Below the pieces are notes generated by a model. It was not told the origin of the DNA, ran no database searches, and saw nothing but the letters and a program-made list of their open reading frames with translations. From NCBI RefSeq assembly GCF_018614075.1, contig NZ_JAGGOZ010000117.1, positions 62,001-126,000 on the forward strand: DNA of 64,000 bases, given 5' to 3'. Position numbers and translations under genes: made by a program. Every line of letters begins with the position of its first letter. Position 1 is the first letter of the stretch. This stretch comes from Streptomyces sp. ISL-94 (GTDB lineage Bacteria > Actinomycetota > Actinomycetes > Streptomycetales > Streptomycetaceae). Shown here piece after piece: positions 8,544-17,728 of the stretch.

Positions 8544-10475
8544 TCAGCTTTCGGCGAGCACGATCAGCCAGTCGTGCTCGCCGAAGCGGACCCGCTGCCT
8601 CTTGTCCGGATTGAGCCGCACGCCGTACGCGGGGCCCGTGGCGGCCTGCGCGCGCAGCCGGTAGCCGACCGCGCATTCGCGGCGGCGGCGCGCCGACTCG
8701 ACGAGGGTGGCGAACGCCACCTCGCGACCGGTCCGTACGTAGTCCGCGGCCGGTTTCAGGTGGAGCTCGCTCCCCGCCGCCTTGAACAGCTCCTCGAAGA
8801 CGTCGGCGAGGCAGGGGCTCTCCGAGATCTGGGTCATGAGGAGACTGATCAGCCGGCCGCTGACGATGAAGTCGGCGCCCTCCCGGGCGGGGGCGAGCAG
8901 CCGGTTGCCGTCGTCGGACATCTCGGTGGTGAGCGAGAGCTCCCGGTCCGCGGCGTCCCCGATCGCCCGCAGGTGCAGCAGGGTGACAAGCGTCCGGTCG
9001 TCCGTCTCGGTTCCGGTCTGGGACTCGGCTCCCGCAACGGCCGGCATCGCGGCGTCGCGGTCCGCCTCCCCGATGACGATCACGCTGTCGTACGACGGCA
9101 CGTCGAGCTTGGCCAGCAGCTGGGGATCGGTGATGTCCCCGCTGTGGAAGGTGACTTCGAGGCAGTTGCACGGCGCCGCGCTGCCGCAGGCGGTGCGCGT
9201 CGTCACGTCGTCGACGAGGGCCACGACGTCCAGGGTGGTTCCGGGGCTCACGAACTGGTCGAGCTGCTCCACGATGAGCGGAGCGCGGCGGTTCCAGCCC
9301 AGGAGCAGCAGGCGTTCGGCGGCGGGCGTCCTCGGGCGGGCCGTGACGATCGCGTCCTGGTCGACGAAGGAGGACGCGTCCGCCGGTACGGCCGTGTCGT
9401 CGTCCCGGGAGATGAGGATGATCCGGTCGCTCGCGCCGATCACCGTACCGGGGTCCGGGTTGAGGGCGACGCCGCCGTCGGTGTGCAGGAGACCGACCAC
9501 CGAGGACGTGGTGAACGCCAGCAGGGCCTCGCCGAAGGTGCGTCCGGCGAGGCCCTGGGCCGCGGCGGTGTAGAGCTCGTCGCCCTCGAAGTCGAGCAGG
9601 TCCTGGTAGACGAGCGAGAGGCCGGGCTGGCGGGCGGTCTGGACGAGGAGCCGGGCGATGATGTCGTCGACGCACAGGACGTGGCCGCCCGGCCCGGCGG
9701 CCAGCTTGGCGGTGAGGTGGTTGCGGGTGTCGCGGACGGCGGCGACCACCACCACCGCCTCACCGGATTCGGGGACCGCCGCGTCGAGGGCGAGCAGGGT
9801 CTTCACCACGTGGGCGTCGCCGGTGTCCCCGTCCGGGGGCAGCACGAGCACGGCCTTCGCGGTCTGCGGACTCACCCGGGCCAGCTCCGAGGAGTCGGTG
9901 GTGCGGCCGTTACGGCAGATGATCTTCGTGGTGCCGGTGTCGGGGACGGAGGTGGAGATCTCGTCCTCCATCTCGACCTTGTCCTTCGGGGCGAGGACGG
10001 CGATGGCCGACTTGCGCTGGTTGGCGTTGGCGGCCACCAGCTCTCCGACCACCGGGAAGATCTGATCGGACCAGCCCAGCACGACGGTGTGCCCGGATTC
10101 CAGCACGGTCGAATGGCCGCGGCGCAGCAGCATGATGCGCCGGTTGATGCCGGTGGTGATCAGACTGACCAGCGTGGACACGAACAGCAGGGCGACCAGG
10201 GCGAGGGCCACGGAGGCCAGGACGTAGAGGGGGGAGCCGACCGCGCCCCCGATCTTGAGCGTTTGTCCGACACTCACCCACACGGCCGTGAGCCGGCCGG
10301 AGAGGGTCCTCGGAGCGGCCCGGTCGGCCCAGACGAGCACCGTGCTCGCCGGGACCACGACGGTGAGGCAGGCCAGGGCGAACCAGCCGATGAGCGCGGT
10401 GGTTCCCCCTGCCACCAGATGGTCGAACCGGTACCGCAGGCGCAGCCGTAAGGACGTCGTGTGCCGCTGCGCCAT
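8544..10475 (-). CDS. CASTOR/POLLUX-like ion channel protein
   Basis: 643 residues from an ATG at 10475 with GAGGAG upstream. Two or three transmembrane segments occupy residues 20-100 (TALIGWFALACLTVV, then a second pair around VLASVALALVALLF), followed by a long cytoplasmic region with RCK-like Rossmann segments (HTVVLGWSDQIFPVVGELV near 130; LLLLGWNRRAPLIVEQL near 390). This layout is that of the CASTOR/POLLUX/SYM8 family of cation channels, whose soluble gating ring senses ions or nucleotides. It could be the last gene of a same-strand run with the serine hydrolase and esterase upstream (gap 47 bases). Ion specificity cannot be read from sequence. Confidence 0.75.
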   Translation of the reverse strand: MAQRHTTSLRLRLRYRFDHLVAGGTTALIGWFALACLTVVVPASTVLVWADRAAPRTLSGRLTAVWVSVGQTLKIGGAVGSPLYVLASVALALVALLFVSTLVSLITTGINRRIMLLRRGHSTVLESGHTVVLGWSDQIFPVVGELVAANANQRKSAIAVLAPKDKVEMEDEISTSVPDTGTTKIICRNGRTTDSSELARVSPQTAKAVLVLPPDGDTGDAHVVKTLLALDAAVPESGEAVVVVAAVRDTRNHLTAKLAAGPGGHVLCVDDIIARLLVQTARQPGLSLVYQDLLDFEGDELYTAAAQGLAGRTFGEALLAFTTSSVVGLLHTDGGVALNPDPGTVIGASDRIILISRDDDTAVPADASSFVDQDAIVTARPRTPAAERLLLLGWNRRAPLIVEQLDQFVSPGTTLDVVALVDDVTTRTACGSAAPCNCLEVTFHSGDITDPQLLAKLDVPSYDSVIVIGEADRDAAMPAVAGAESQTGTETDDRTLVTLLHLRAIGDAADRELSLTTEMSDDGNRLLAPAREGADFIVSGRLISLLMTQISESPCLADVFEELFKAAGSELHLKPAADYVRTGREVAFATLVESARRRRECAVGYRLRAQAATGPAYGVRLNPDKRQRVRFGEHDWLIVLAES

Positions 10476-10522
10476 GAAAACTCCTCATCTTCCGCGCTGC
10501 TAACCCGCGGGCGCCCGGTCGG

Positions 10523-11776
10523 TTACGGGTGAACCCCCGTCTCCCCGCCGCACATCGCCTGCCGGCGCAGCGTCGACAGCGCGTCGTCGATGGGGTGGGG
10601 CTGCGGCTTCCCCGAGGAGTCCAGCCTGTTCCACCTCATGAGGTTGACCGCGACGGACATCTGGCGCTTGCCGTCGGCCCGGGTCAGGGAGATCGTTCCG
10701 GCCCCCCAGACCGTGCCGTCGTGGCCCCAGAAGGTGCCGCACTCCGGTGTGGTGACCTTGTGCAGACCGAGGCCGTAGTCGACCGTCGATCCGTCCAGGG
10801 CGCGGACCGGGACCGTGCGCTGCATCTGCGCCAGCGACGACTGGTTGACGATCTTGCCGTCGAGCAGCTGGGCGTAGAAGCGGTTGAGGTCCTCCATGGT
10901 CGAGACCAGACCGGCGCCCATCGTCACCCAGGACATGGTGTAGACGCTGTAGTCGCGCGGCGGGTCGATCAAGCCGTAGAAGGCCTCGTACATCCGCGAG
11001 TGCGGTCCCTCGATGCGCGGCCCGTCCGGGAACTCGGTGTGCCGCAGGCCCGCACGCTCGATGACGTTCCGGGTGATGTACTGCTCGGCCGGGGTACCGG
11101 TCACCTGCTCCAGGAGTTGGCCGAGGAGCGCGTAGTTGGTGTTGGAGTACACCCCTGTCGGGCCTCCGGGCTCGCCGGTGGGAGGCGCCGCGAGTCCCAT
11201 CTCGATGAGCTCGGCCGGGCGGAACTGCCTGAACCTGTTCTCGTCCAGGCTCTTCGAGATGTCCGGCGCGGAAGGGAAGTTTTGGAGGGACGGGAACGCG
11301 TAGGGGATGTAGTCGGGGATGCCGCTGGTGTGGTTGAGCAGCATCCGAACCGTGATCTTCCGGCCGCGCTCCCCCGGCACCAGCTGCGGCAGGTATCCGC
11401 CGATCGGCGCGTCGAGTCGGATCCGGCCCTGCTCGACCTGCTGCATGATGGCGGCGGCGACGAAGGTCTTGGTGATGCTGCCGACGCGCTGGCGCATGTC
11501 GGGCCTGACGGGACGGCCTGTCGTGACATCGGCGACCCCGGAAGCGCCGCGCCATGTCCGGTCACCGTCGCGCACCTCGGCGTAGACGCCCGGCATCCCC
11601 GCGCGGTGGACACCGTCCATGGCGGACTTCAGCTCCGCAGGGTCGAGGCCGGTGGGCGGGAGCGCGCTGACGGACGACACGGCCCCTGTCTCGTGGGGCG
11701 CGGGAACGGGCGCCACCGTGGCCGCACCCACACTCAGCGCGGCCACGCTTCCGCACCACACCAGTCGGATCTTCAC
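10523..11776 (-). CDS. Secreted serine hydrolase, beta-lactamase/DD-peptidase fold
   Basis: 417 residues from GTG 11776, chosen over an upstream in-frame start at 11836 because GAGAGGACGGAAG precedes it and a signal peptide (KIRLVWCGSVAALSVGAAT) follows directly. The class C active-site triad is present: SITK (S100-K103), YSN at about 210-212 and the HDG of WGHDGTVWG near residue 350 in place of KTG. The protein belongs to the group of D-alanyl-D-alanine carboxypeptidases, esterases and class C beta-lactamases. It is likely exported and acts on the wall or on small esters or amides. It follows the esterase by 63 bases on the same strand. Confidence 0.85.
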   Translation of the reverse strand: MKIRLVWCGSVAALSVGAATVAPVPAPHETGAVSSVSALPPTGLDPAELKSAMDGVHRAGMPGVYAEVRDGDRTWRGASGVADVTTGRPVRPDMRQRVGSITKTFVAAAIMQQVEQGRIRLDAPIGGYLPQLVPGERGRKITVRMLLNHTSGIPDYIPYAFPSLQNFPSAPDISKSLDENRFRQFRPAELIEMGLAAPPTGEPGGPTGVYSNTNYALLGQLLEQVTGTPAEQYITRNVIERAGLRHTEFPDGPRIEGPHSRMYEAFYGLIDPPRDYSVYTMSWVTMGAGLVSTMEDLNRFYAQLLDGKIVNQSSLAQMQRTVPVRALDGSTVDYGLGLHKVTTPECGTFWGHDGTVWGAGTISLTRADGKRQMSVAVNLMRWNRLDSSGKPQPHPIDDALSTLRRQAMCGGETGVHP

Positions 11777-11839
11777 GTCTTCCGTCCTCTCACGATCGTT
11801 GAGTACACCGGGGGGCTCGTGCTGCTCGACATCCACGGC

Positions 11840-12736
11840 TCACTCCGCCAGGGCGCGGCGCAGAGCGGCACCGAGTTCGGCGTTCTGCCGCTGTGAGATC
11901 TCGGCGGACAGGAGCGCCTGCGATCCGTGGAAGGTGCCGGGCCACTGGTGAAGCTCGACCGGCACGCCCGCCTGGAGCAGGCGCAGCGCGTACGCGATGC
12001 CCTCGTCGCGGTTCGGACAGAACTCCGCGGTGGCGATGTAGGCCGGTGGCAGGCCGGACAGATCGGCGGCCCGTGCGGGGGCGGCGTACGGCGTGGCGGG
12101 CCGGGAGCCCAGGTAGTGCCGCCACACTGCGGCGATCCGATCGCGGTTGAACCAGGGCGTGTCGGTGAAGTTCCGCGCCGACCACGTCTCCTGGCGGTCG
12201 TCCAGTCCCGGCTGGTTGAGCAGTTGGAAGCGGATCGCCGGCCCCCGCTCGTCCCGCGCCCGCAAGGCCACCGCGGCCGTGAGGTTCGCGCCGGCACTGT
12301 GACCGCCGACGGCGATGCGCGCCGGGTCGATGCCGAGTTCGTCCGTGTGCTCGGCCGCCCAGGTCAGTACGGCGTAGGCGTCGTCCAGGGCGGCCGGGAA
12401 CGGGTTCTCGGGCGCGAGGCGGTAGCCCACCGAGATCAGCACCGCCCCGGACAGGGCCGCGATCCGGGCGGCCCATGGGTGTTCGGTGTCCAGGTCACCG
12501 AAGACTCCGCCGCCGCCGTGCAGCCAGACGACGGCGCCCTGTGCGCGGTGCGGGCGGTAGATGCGCACCGCCACGTCCGGATCGGCGGGCACCGTGCGGT
12601 CCGTGACTTCCATGTTCGAGGTGTCCGGTGCCGGTGCAGCGGCGGCACGCTCGGCGAATTCCTTGCGCGCCGCGACCGGGTCGTTCAGGTCGAGTTGTGG
12701 GAGAAACGGGAGGAACGCTTCGAGTTCGGGATCCAT
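11840..12736 (-). CDS. Alpha/beta hydrolase, HSL-type esterase
   Basis: 298 residues from the ATG at 12736; the ATG at 12745 is disfavoured because GAGG is then too close. The oxyanion-hole motif HGGGG (73-77) and nucleophile elbow GHSAG (145-149, Ser147) define the hormone-sensitive-lipase family, with the catalytic Asp/His expected around CPNRDEG and TFHGS near the C-terminus. These cytoplasmic enzymes hydrolyse short-chain acyl esters. It is divergent from the PucR-like regulator at 12844, which probably controls it, and may be cotranscribed with the downstream serine hydrolase. Confidence 0.85.
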   Translation of the reverse strand: MDPELEAFLPFLPQLDLNDPVAARKEFAERAAAAPAPDTSNMEVTDRTVPADPDVAVRIYRPHRAQGAVVWLHGGGGVFGDLDTEHPWAARIAALSGAVLISVGYRLAPENPFPAALDDAYAVLTWAAEHTDELGIDPARIAVGGHSAGANLTAAVALRARDERGPAIRFQLLNQPGLDDRQETWSARNFTDTPWFNRDRIAAVWRHYLGSRPATPYAAPARAADLSGLPPAYIATAEFCPNRDEGIAYALRLLQAGVPVELHQWPGTFHGSQALLSAEISQRQNAELGAALRRALAE

Positions 12737-12843
12737 GACGACCATCCTCACCGTCGTCACCCGCGGGGTCATCCGCCGTCCGTCGCGCATACCGCCCCGA
12801 TCACGCACCGCTCGGCGCACCCCTGCCCTTCTATCCTTCTGCC

Positions 12844-13878
12844 ATGGAGGCACTGGCCGTACGGCTGTCGGGACTGGATCCGTACGTCGAGGGCGCGATC
12901 CGCGTCGTCGCGTTCTACGACACGCTGATGCGCCGGCGGGTGGACCTCCCCGCGCTCGCCCGGGCGTCGGCGGGCCTGGCCGAGTGCGTGGCCGGGATCC
13001 GGCTCCACGGCACGGGGCGGGTGATCCGCGTCTCCCCCGACGGCAGGCAGGCGTCCGCCGCGCCGGCACCCGCGTCCACCGCGGCGCCGGTCACGCTCGA
13101 CGAGGAGGAGATCGGCACGGTGTGGCTGGAACGCCCCGGATCGCCGAATCCGCTCGACGAAGTGCTCCTCGACCGGCTCGCCATCGCCGCCGCGTCGGTC
13201 GTCGAGCGGTACGGCCCGGCCCGCACCACCATGGCCGACCCCGCACTCGTGGAACTGGTGATCAGCTCCGACAGCGACGAGGCGGCCAGGGCCCGGGCGC
13301 TACGGCTGCTCGGTTTCGCCGTCGGCCTGCCGGTCCGTGTCGTCGCCGTACGGTCCGAGCTGCCGCTCGACCGGATCGGCGGCCTGGTCTGCCCCGCCGG
13401 CCAGGTGAAGGCGGCACCTCTCGGGGACGTGGGCGTCATCCTGAGCACCGCCATCGACCCGGCCCGGTTTCCGGCGGGCGTACGCGCGGGCATCGGCGCC
13501 GCGGCCGGCCCTGACCGCTCCTGGCGGCAGGCCCGCACCGCCCTCCGCTTCACCGGTCCGCGCGAACCGGTCGTCCGCTACGCCGACTTGGGCGCGCTGG
13601 CACTCCTGGCCGAGGTACCCAAGGACACCTCAAGGGACAATGCCGACGTGGCCGCCATCGCCCGCATCGCCGGCAGCCCGGAAGACATGGAGACCCTGGA
13701 CACCTACTGCGCCACCGGCTCCCTGCGCCGCGCGGCCGACGTCCTCCACCTGCACCACAGCAGCGTCGCCCGCCGGCTCGAACAGATCGCGAAGACCCTG
13801 GACATCGAACTCACCGATCCCACCGGACTGACACGGGCCAGGCTCGCCCTCACCGCATGGCGGCTACTCGACGACTGA
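12844..13878 (+). CDS. PucR/CdaR-like transcriptional regulator
   Basis: 344 residues. The C-terminal 60 residues (ETLDTYCATGSLRRAADVLH, then HHSSVARRLEQI) form a helix-turn-helix of the PucR type, in which a first hydrophobic YxxxGSLRRAA helix is followed by the HHSSVARR recognition helix. The N-terminal two thirds has no motif I recognise, but resembles the variable sensory part of such regulators. It is divergent from the HSL-type esterase, with 107 bases between the starts, so it probably regulates that gene and possibly the serine hydrolase. No clear ribosome site precedes the ATG. Confidence 0.7.
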   Translation: MEALAVRLSGLDPYVEGAIRVVAFYDTLMRRRVDLPALARASAGLAECVAGIRLHGTGRVIRVSPDGRQASAAPAPASTAAPVTLDEEEIGTVWLERPGSPNPLDEVLLDRLAIAAASVVERYGPARTTMADPALVELVISSDSDEAARARALRLLGFAVGLPVRVVAVRSELPLDRIGGLVCPAGQVKAAPLGDVGVILSTAIDPARFPAGVRAGIGAAAGPDRSWRQARTALRFTGPREPVVRYADLGALALLAEVPKDTSRDNADVAAIARIAGSPEDMETLDTYCATGSLRRAADVLHLHHSSVARRLEQIAKTLDIELTDPTGLTRARLALTAWRLLDD

Positions 13879-13895
13879 CGTGAAAGGTCCGGCGG

Positions 13896-14035
13896 TCACT
13901 CGGGCAGGTTCAGCTGCCAGGAGACCCCGAAGCGGTCGTTCACCCAACCGAACCTGGCGCTGAAGCCGTACGACCCCCGTGGCATCAGCTCCGCGCCCTG
14001 TTCGGCGAGGGCCCCGTGGAACCTGCCCTTCTGAG
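13896..14035 (-). pseudogene. C-terminal fragment of VOC/PhnB-like protein
   Basis: Minus-strand frame ending at 13896 reads LAEQGAELMPRGSYGFSARF then GWVNDRFGVSWQLNLPE, the characteristic last 40 residues of PhnB-type vicinal-oxygen-chelate proteins. Upstream of about 14035 the homology ends and no start exists. Only the final beta-alpha-beta unit of a roughly 150-residue protein remains. It lies between the PucR-like gene and the DUF5954 gene, with no repeat or transposase at its edges. Confidence 0.65.
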
Positions 14036-14120
14036 TGTGGTGTGAACCCTTCGTGATCGAGGCTGGGACACACATCCGACACAGGCCCTCGGGACGGGCT
14101 CGCTGGGGCCGGTGCGCGGC

Positions 14121-15212
14121 TCAGTCTTCGGGGAGGACGCGGCCGTCCTCGTCGAGCGCAGGGTGGATTCGTGTGGGGTCCTGGCTGTTGGTGTCGGACG
14201 GGCGCGGGCCCTCCGGCCCGTCGGGGCCCCAGCGCAGCAGGCGGCGGGTGCGGGCGATCTGGTACACGGTCCCTTGGAATTCGAGGCGGTTGACGCGCCG
14301 GGCCCGGAGCGTGTCGGCCGCCTGGGCGTACTCGGCCAGCTCCGTGGTCCGCCGGCCGGCCGAGGGTTCTCCGCCCGGAATCCCGGTACGGGCGTCGGTG
14401 TGCGGGTGGGCGCCTTGGGGGATGTGGCCGTGCATGCGCGGCCACATCCACGTCAGGGCGAAGTCCAGCGACCTGCGGGCGGCGTGCGCGGTCGCGTGCG
14501 GGCCGGTGACCGGCCTCCAGCCGCTCGCGCCCCGCTCCACGACCGTGAACGTCGGGGGCAGCAGCAGGACGTCCGGGTGGGTGTCCAACGCGCGCAGGGC
14601 GTCTTCGCGCACGTCTCGGGGGAAGCGTTCACCGGTGTAACACAGGCCGCGCAGCGCCAGCTGCTCGAGGGCCTGGCTCGGGGTGAGGGGCGCGTCCGGG
14701 TCCAGGACCAGGCCGTCGTCGACCGCCGCGTCCTTGGCCGCGCGGTCCCAGTCGGGGACCAGGGGCTCCGGGTCGGTCGGGCGCGGCTGCTCGATGCCGG
14801 CCGGGCCCGTGCCGGCGTACTCCTCGGCGCGCACGACCCGGTACCGGGTTCCGGCCACGGCGAGTTCATCGACCCGCTCTTCTTCCAGCCGGGCGACCGC
14901 CGCCAGCAGCGCCCGCCGCTCCGCCTTGTCGTCCGCTTCGTCCTTCGCCCTGAACCACAACAGTGAGTTCAGCCCGTCGCGCGCCTGCTGCGGGCAGCCG
15001 GCCGTCATCTCGATCACCACCCGCCACCGCGGTCCGTCGCCGGCACCCTGCGCCGCCACCCCGAACAGCGGGCCGCGGACCACCACATCGCCCGCCCGCG
15101 TCACGGCGTCGACGGCGTCGGCTTCGACTGCGGCTTCCACCGGCTCCACCGGGACCCGCACCCGCACCACCACCGGTCGCGATCCGTCCGGTCCCACATC
15201 CCCACGGTTCAT
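14121..15212 (-). CDS. DUF5954-family protein
   Basis: 363 residues from ATG 15212. The segment VVRGPLFGVAAQ with RWRVVIEMTAGCPQQARDGL and NSLLWFRAKDEADDKAERR is, as I recall it, the hallmark of the actinobacterial DUF5954 family. A second similar half (FTVVERGASGWRPVTGPHAT) follows around residue 220, suggesting an internally duplicated fold. No signal peptide or membrane segment, so cytoplasmic. Function is unknown; members often stand alone as here. The C-terminus ends DEDGRVLPED. Confidence 0.7.
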   Translation of the reverse strand: MNRGDVGPDGSRPVVVRVRVPVEPVEAAVEADAVDAVTRAGDVVVRGPLFGVAAQGAGDGPRWRVVIEMTAGCPQQARDGLNSLLWFRAKDEADDKAERRALLAAVARLEEERVDELAVAGTRYRVVRAEEYAGTGPAGIEQPRPTDPEPLVPDWDRAAKDAAVDDGLVLDPDAPLTPSQALEQLALRGLCYTGERFPRDVREDALRALDTHPDVLLLPPTFTVVERGASGWRPVTGPHATAHAARRSLDFALTWMWPRMHGHIPQGAHPHTDARTGIPGGEPSAGRRTTELAEYAQAADTLRARRVNRLEFQGTVYQIARTRRLLRWGPDGPEGPRPSDTNSQDPTRIHPALDEDGRVLPED

Positions 15213-15363
15213 GCCCTCATCCTGCCGACTGCGCTATGACAGCGCCCCTGGATCGCCGAATCCGCAGCCCTTCGGAGCTCCGCAGACAGCACACTTCGCA
15301 CAACTGGGCCAAACCCGAACACAACACCGAGACGGTTGACAGGAACCCCGCCCCTGCACCACT

Positions 15364-15387
15364 CTTTCACTACTTACCTAGTGAAAG
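15364..15387. promoter_or_regulatory. Perfect palindrome, probable GntR autoregulatory operator
   Basis: Arms CTTTCACTA and TAGTGAAAG (9 bp, no mismatch) around CTTACC, ending 12 bases before the GntR start. A TTGACA element lies at 15336-15341, so the palindrome falls across or just after the start of transcription. YtrA-type GntR proteins typically bind such palindromes in front of their own operon; the link here is inferred from position. Confidence 0.65.
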
Positions 15388-15399
15388 GGTGGTGTTGGC

Positions 15400-15789
15400 G
15401 TGCTGGAATACCGCATCGACCGGCGCAGCGGCATCGCCACATACCTGCAGATCGTCCTGCAGACCAAACAGGCCCTGCGCCTGGGTCTGTTGGAACCAGG
15501 CGACAAATTGCCGACCGCGCGCGAGGTCGTGGAGGCCACCGCCATCAACCCGAACACCGTTCTCAAGGCCTACCGCGAACTGGAACGCGAAGGGCTCGTC
15601 GAGGCGAAGCGGGGCCTGGGCACCTTCATCCGGAAGTCCCTGGGCAGCGCCCCGGCCGACTCTCCACTGCGCGACGAACTCGCGGACTGGGCAGGGCGCG
15701 CCCGGGACGCCGGGATGGAGCGGGACGACGTGGCCGCGCTCTTCACATCCGTACTGGAACAACACTTCAAGGGGGACGGCGACGCATGA
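15400..15789 (+). CDS. GntR-family regulator, YtrA type
   Basis: 129 residues, the short length typical of the YtrA subgroup, which lacks a large ligand domain. GTG start with AAAGGG upstream. The winged helix occupies residues 10-75: PIATYLQI-like opening (SGIATYLQIVLQTKQAL), GDKLPTAREVVEATAINPNT as helix-turn-helix, and VEAKRGLGTFIRK as the wing. The rest is a short dimerisation helix. Its stop overlaps the ABC ATPase start by four bases (ATGA), so the three genes form an operon that it very likely represses from the palindrome just upstream. The inducing signal is unknown; YtrA family members often respond to cell-wall-active compounds. Confidence 0.85.
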   Translation: MLEYRIDRRSGIATYLQIVLQTKQALRLGLLEPGDKLPTAREVVEATAINPNTVLKAYRELEREGLVEAKRGLGTFIRKSLGSAPADSPLRDELADWAGRARDAGMERDDVAALFTSVLEQHFKGDGDA

Positions 15790-16673
15790 CGGACACCGTG
15801 ATCGAGGCGGAAGGCCTCGGACTGCGCTACGGACGCCGGGGAGCCTGGGCGCTGCGCGACTGCTCCTTCCGGCTGCCGGAGGGCCGGGTGTGTGCACTCG
15901 TCGGCCCCAACGGGGCCGGCAAATCCTCCCTCTTGAGCCTTGCGGCCGGGCTCGCTCTCCCCACGGAGGGCACCCTTCGCACGGCACCGCGCGAGACACT
16001 GGCCTACGTGGGCCAGGACAAGCCGCTCTACCCGCAGCTCACCATCGGCGAGACCCTGCGCATGGGCCGCGAGCTCAACCCGGCCCGCTGGGACGCACAG
16101 AGGGCGGAGCGGATCGTCGAGGCCGGGGGGCTCGACCCGCACGCCAAGGTCCGTACCCTCTCAGGCGGCCAGCGCACCCGCATCGCTCTGGCACTGGCCC
16201 TCGGCAAGCGCCCCGGCCTGCTCCTCCTGGACGAGCCGATGGCCGACCTCGACCCGCTCGCCCGACACCAGCTCATGGGCACGCTGATGGCCGACGCCGC
16301 CGAGAACGGCACCTCCGTGGTGATGTCCTCGCACATCCTCACGGAGCTGGAGGGCGCCTGCGACCACCTCCTCCTCGTCGACGGCGGCCGGATCCGCCTC
16401 TCCGGCCCCCTCGACGAAATCCATGCGGCCCACCGGCTGCTCACCGGTCCCCTCGCCGCCTCCGCCGAACTCGCCCCGCACACCGTCGTCGAGACCCGTA
16501 CCGCGGGCCGCCAGCTCACCGCACTCGTGCGGCTGCGGGGCCCCGTCGACAGCCGGGTCTGGCAGACGACGCACCCGTCCCTGGAGGAACTCTTGCTCGC
16601 CCATCTGCGTTCGCCCGATGCTCCGTCGTTCGCCGTCGACGACTCCCCCGCCTGCGTGGGGGTGACGGCATGA
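15786..16673 (+). CDS. ABC transporter ATP-binding protein
   Basis: 295 residues. Walker A GPNGAGKSS near residue 42, signature LSGGQRTRIALALALG near 125, Walker B LLLLDEPMADLD near 152 and switch histidine SSHILTELE near 185 are all intact, so the ATPase should be active. It pairs with the permease that starts inside its last codons (4-base overlap). The YtrA-ATPase-permease order is that of YtrB-like and antibiotic/bacitracin-type exporters. The substrate is not predictable. Confidence 0.9.
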   Translation: MTDTVIEAEGLGLRYGRRGAWALRDCSFRLPEGRVCALVGPNGAGKSSLLSLAAGLALPTEGTLRTAPRETLAYVGQDKPLYPQLTIGETLRMGRELNPARWDAQRAERIVEAGGLDPHAKVRTLSGGQRTRIALALALGKRPGLLLLDEPMADLDPLARHQLMGTLMADAAENGTSVVMSSHILTELEGACDHLLLVDGGRIRLSGPLDEIHAAHRLLTGPLAASAELAPHTVVETRTAGRQLTALVRLRGPVDSRVWQTTHPSLEELLLAHLRSPDAPSFAVDDSPACVGVTA

Positions 16674-17602
16674 GCGCGCTGACACTGAAGGGCCCGTACT
16701 GGGCCACCGTCCGCCAGCACCGGCGCACTTTGTGGGCGGTGCCCGCCCTCGTGGCCGCCGGCCTCGCCGCGGTCGTCGCCCTGCGCGCGTGGGCCGGCGA
16801 CCCGGACTCCGACCGGATGACCGTCCCGTCCTCGAACCACGGGGCCACCCTGCTGCGGCTCTTCATGGAGGCGGCGAACACGGGCCTGCTGTTCCTGCCG
16901 TTGCTGGTGGGGGCCTTCGTGGCCGGCCCGATGACCGCCCGCGAGCTGGAGAGCGGCACCTGGCGGCTCGCCCTCACCCAGTCGGCCACGGCCAAGGCCT
17001 GGCTCGGCGCGAAGGTGCTGGTGGCAGCGGCGGTGGCCGTGCTCGGTTCGGCCGCGCTGGCCGGGGTCTACCGCCTGGGCTGGGTCCGGATATCCGGCAC
17101 CTACCAGTTCCACTGGGCCGACCGCGGAACGTACGAGGCCACGGGCCCGGTGCTCGTCGGCTACTGCCTGCTCGGCGTGGCCATCGGAGCCCTCGTCGGC
17201 CAGCTGGTCCGGCGCACCCTCGCCGCCATGGCGGTCACGGGGCTCCTCACCGGCCTGGTGCTGCTGGGCCTCGGCGCCCTGCGGTGGTCGTTCCTTTCCG
17301 TGGAGACCAACACCGTGCCCTTTCCCGGGAGCCCGGCCAAACTGATTCCCCACTCCGCCTTGCTGATGGACTCGGGACTCCTCACCGCCACGGGTGAGCG
17401 CCTCCCCGAGTACGCCTGCTTCGCGCGGACCCATAACCTGCGTGTCTGCCCCGCCGACATGCACATCACCGCCCGGTACGCGGAGTTCCACCCGGCCTCG
17501 CACTACTGGCCGACGCAGCTCATCGAAACCTCCCTCCTCCTGGCCCTGACCGCCGCCCTCCTCTACGCCGCCTTCCGGCTCGTGCGCGCCCGGCACGGCT
17601 GA
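16670..17602 (+). CDS. ABC transporter permease, ABC-2 type
   Basis: 310 residues with about six hydrophobic segments: near residues 22-40, 60-85 (LLFLPLLVGAFVAGPM), 105-130, 160-180, 185-205 and the C-terminal 285-305. The MTARELESGTWRLALTQS segment in the first cytoplasmic loop is typical of ABC-2 permeases next to YtrA regulators. A long extracellular loop (residues about 207-280) holds two cysteines (ACFARTHNLRVCPADM) that could form a disulfide. Start ATG 16670 overlaps the ATPase stop. Presumably a homodimeric membrane partner of that ATPase. Confidence 0.85.
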   Translation: MSALTLKGPYWATVRQHRRTLWAVPALVAAGLAAVVALRAWAGDPDSDRMTVPSSNHGATLLRLFMEAANTGLLFLPLLVGAFVAGPMTARELESGTWRLALTQSATAKAWLGAKVLVAAAVAVLGSAALAGVYRLGWVRISGTYQFHWADRGTYEATGPVLVGYCLLGVAIGALVGQLVRRTLAAMAVTGLLTGLVLLGLGALRWSFLSVETNTVPFPGSPAKLIPHSALLMDSGLLTATGERLPEYACFARTHNLRVCPADMHITARYAEFHPASHYWPTQLIETSLLLALTAALLYAAFRLVRARHG

Positions 17603-17675
17603 GCACTGCCTCCTGCCGCTCGGGCACGGCTTCGACATTCCTCTATGTTGACGTTCTTCGATTCAGCGCGCAAGC

Positions 17676-17699
17676 TTGTATCGAGAATCTTCGATACAA
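17676..17699. promoter_or_regulatory. Perfect palindrome upstream of arsM, ArsR-type operator
   Basis: TTGTATCGA and TCGATACAA, 9-bp perfect arms around GAATCT, 29 bases before the arsM ATG. TTGACG at 17649-17654 may be the -35 box. ArsR/SmtB repressors bind AT-containing palindromes like this over arsenic-gene promoters, so arsenite-dependent derepression is likely. No arsR gene lies in the window, so the repressor must be encoded elsewhere. Confidence 0.55.
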
Positions 17700-17728
17700 C
17701 GCGATCGGCTTCCCGCGAGGAGCGCGCC

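Noticed and set aside
6516..10451. 1311-residue plus-strand frame spanning the amine oxidase and channel genes
   Set aside because: It runs in the wrong frame through two well-supported genes on opposite strands; the sequence is arginine/proline-rich shadow translation.
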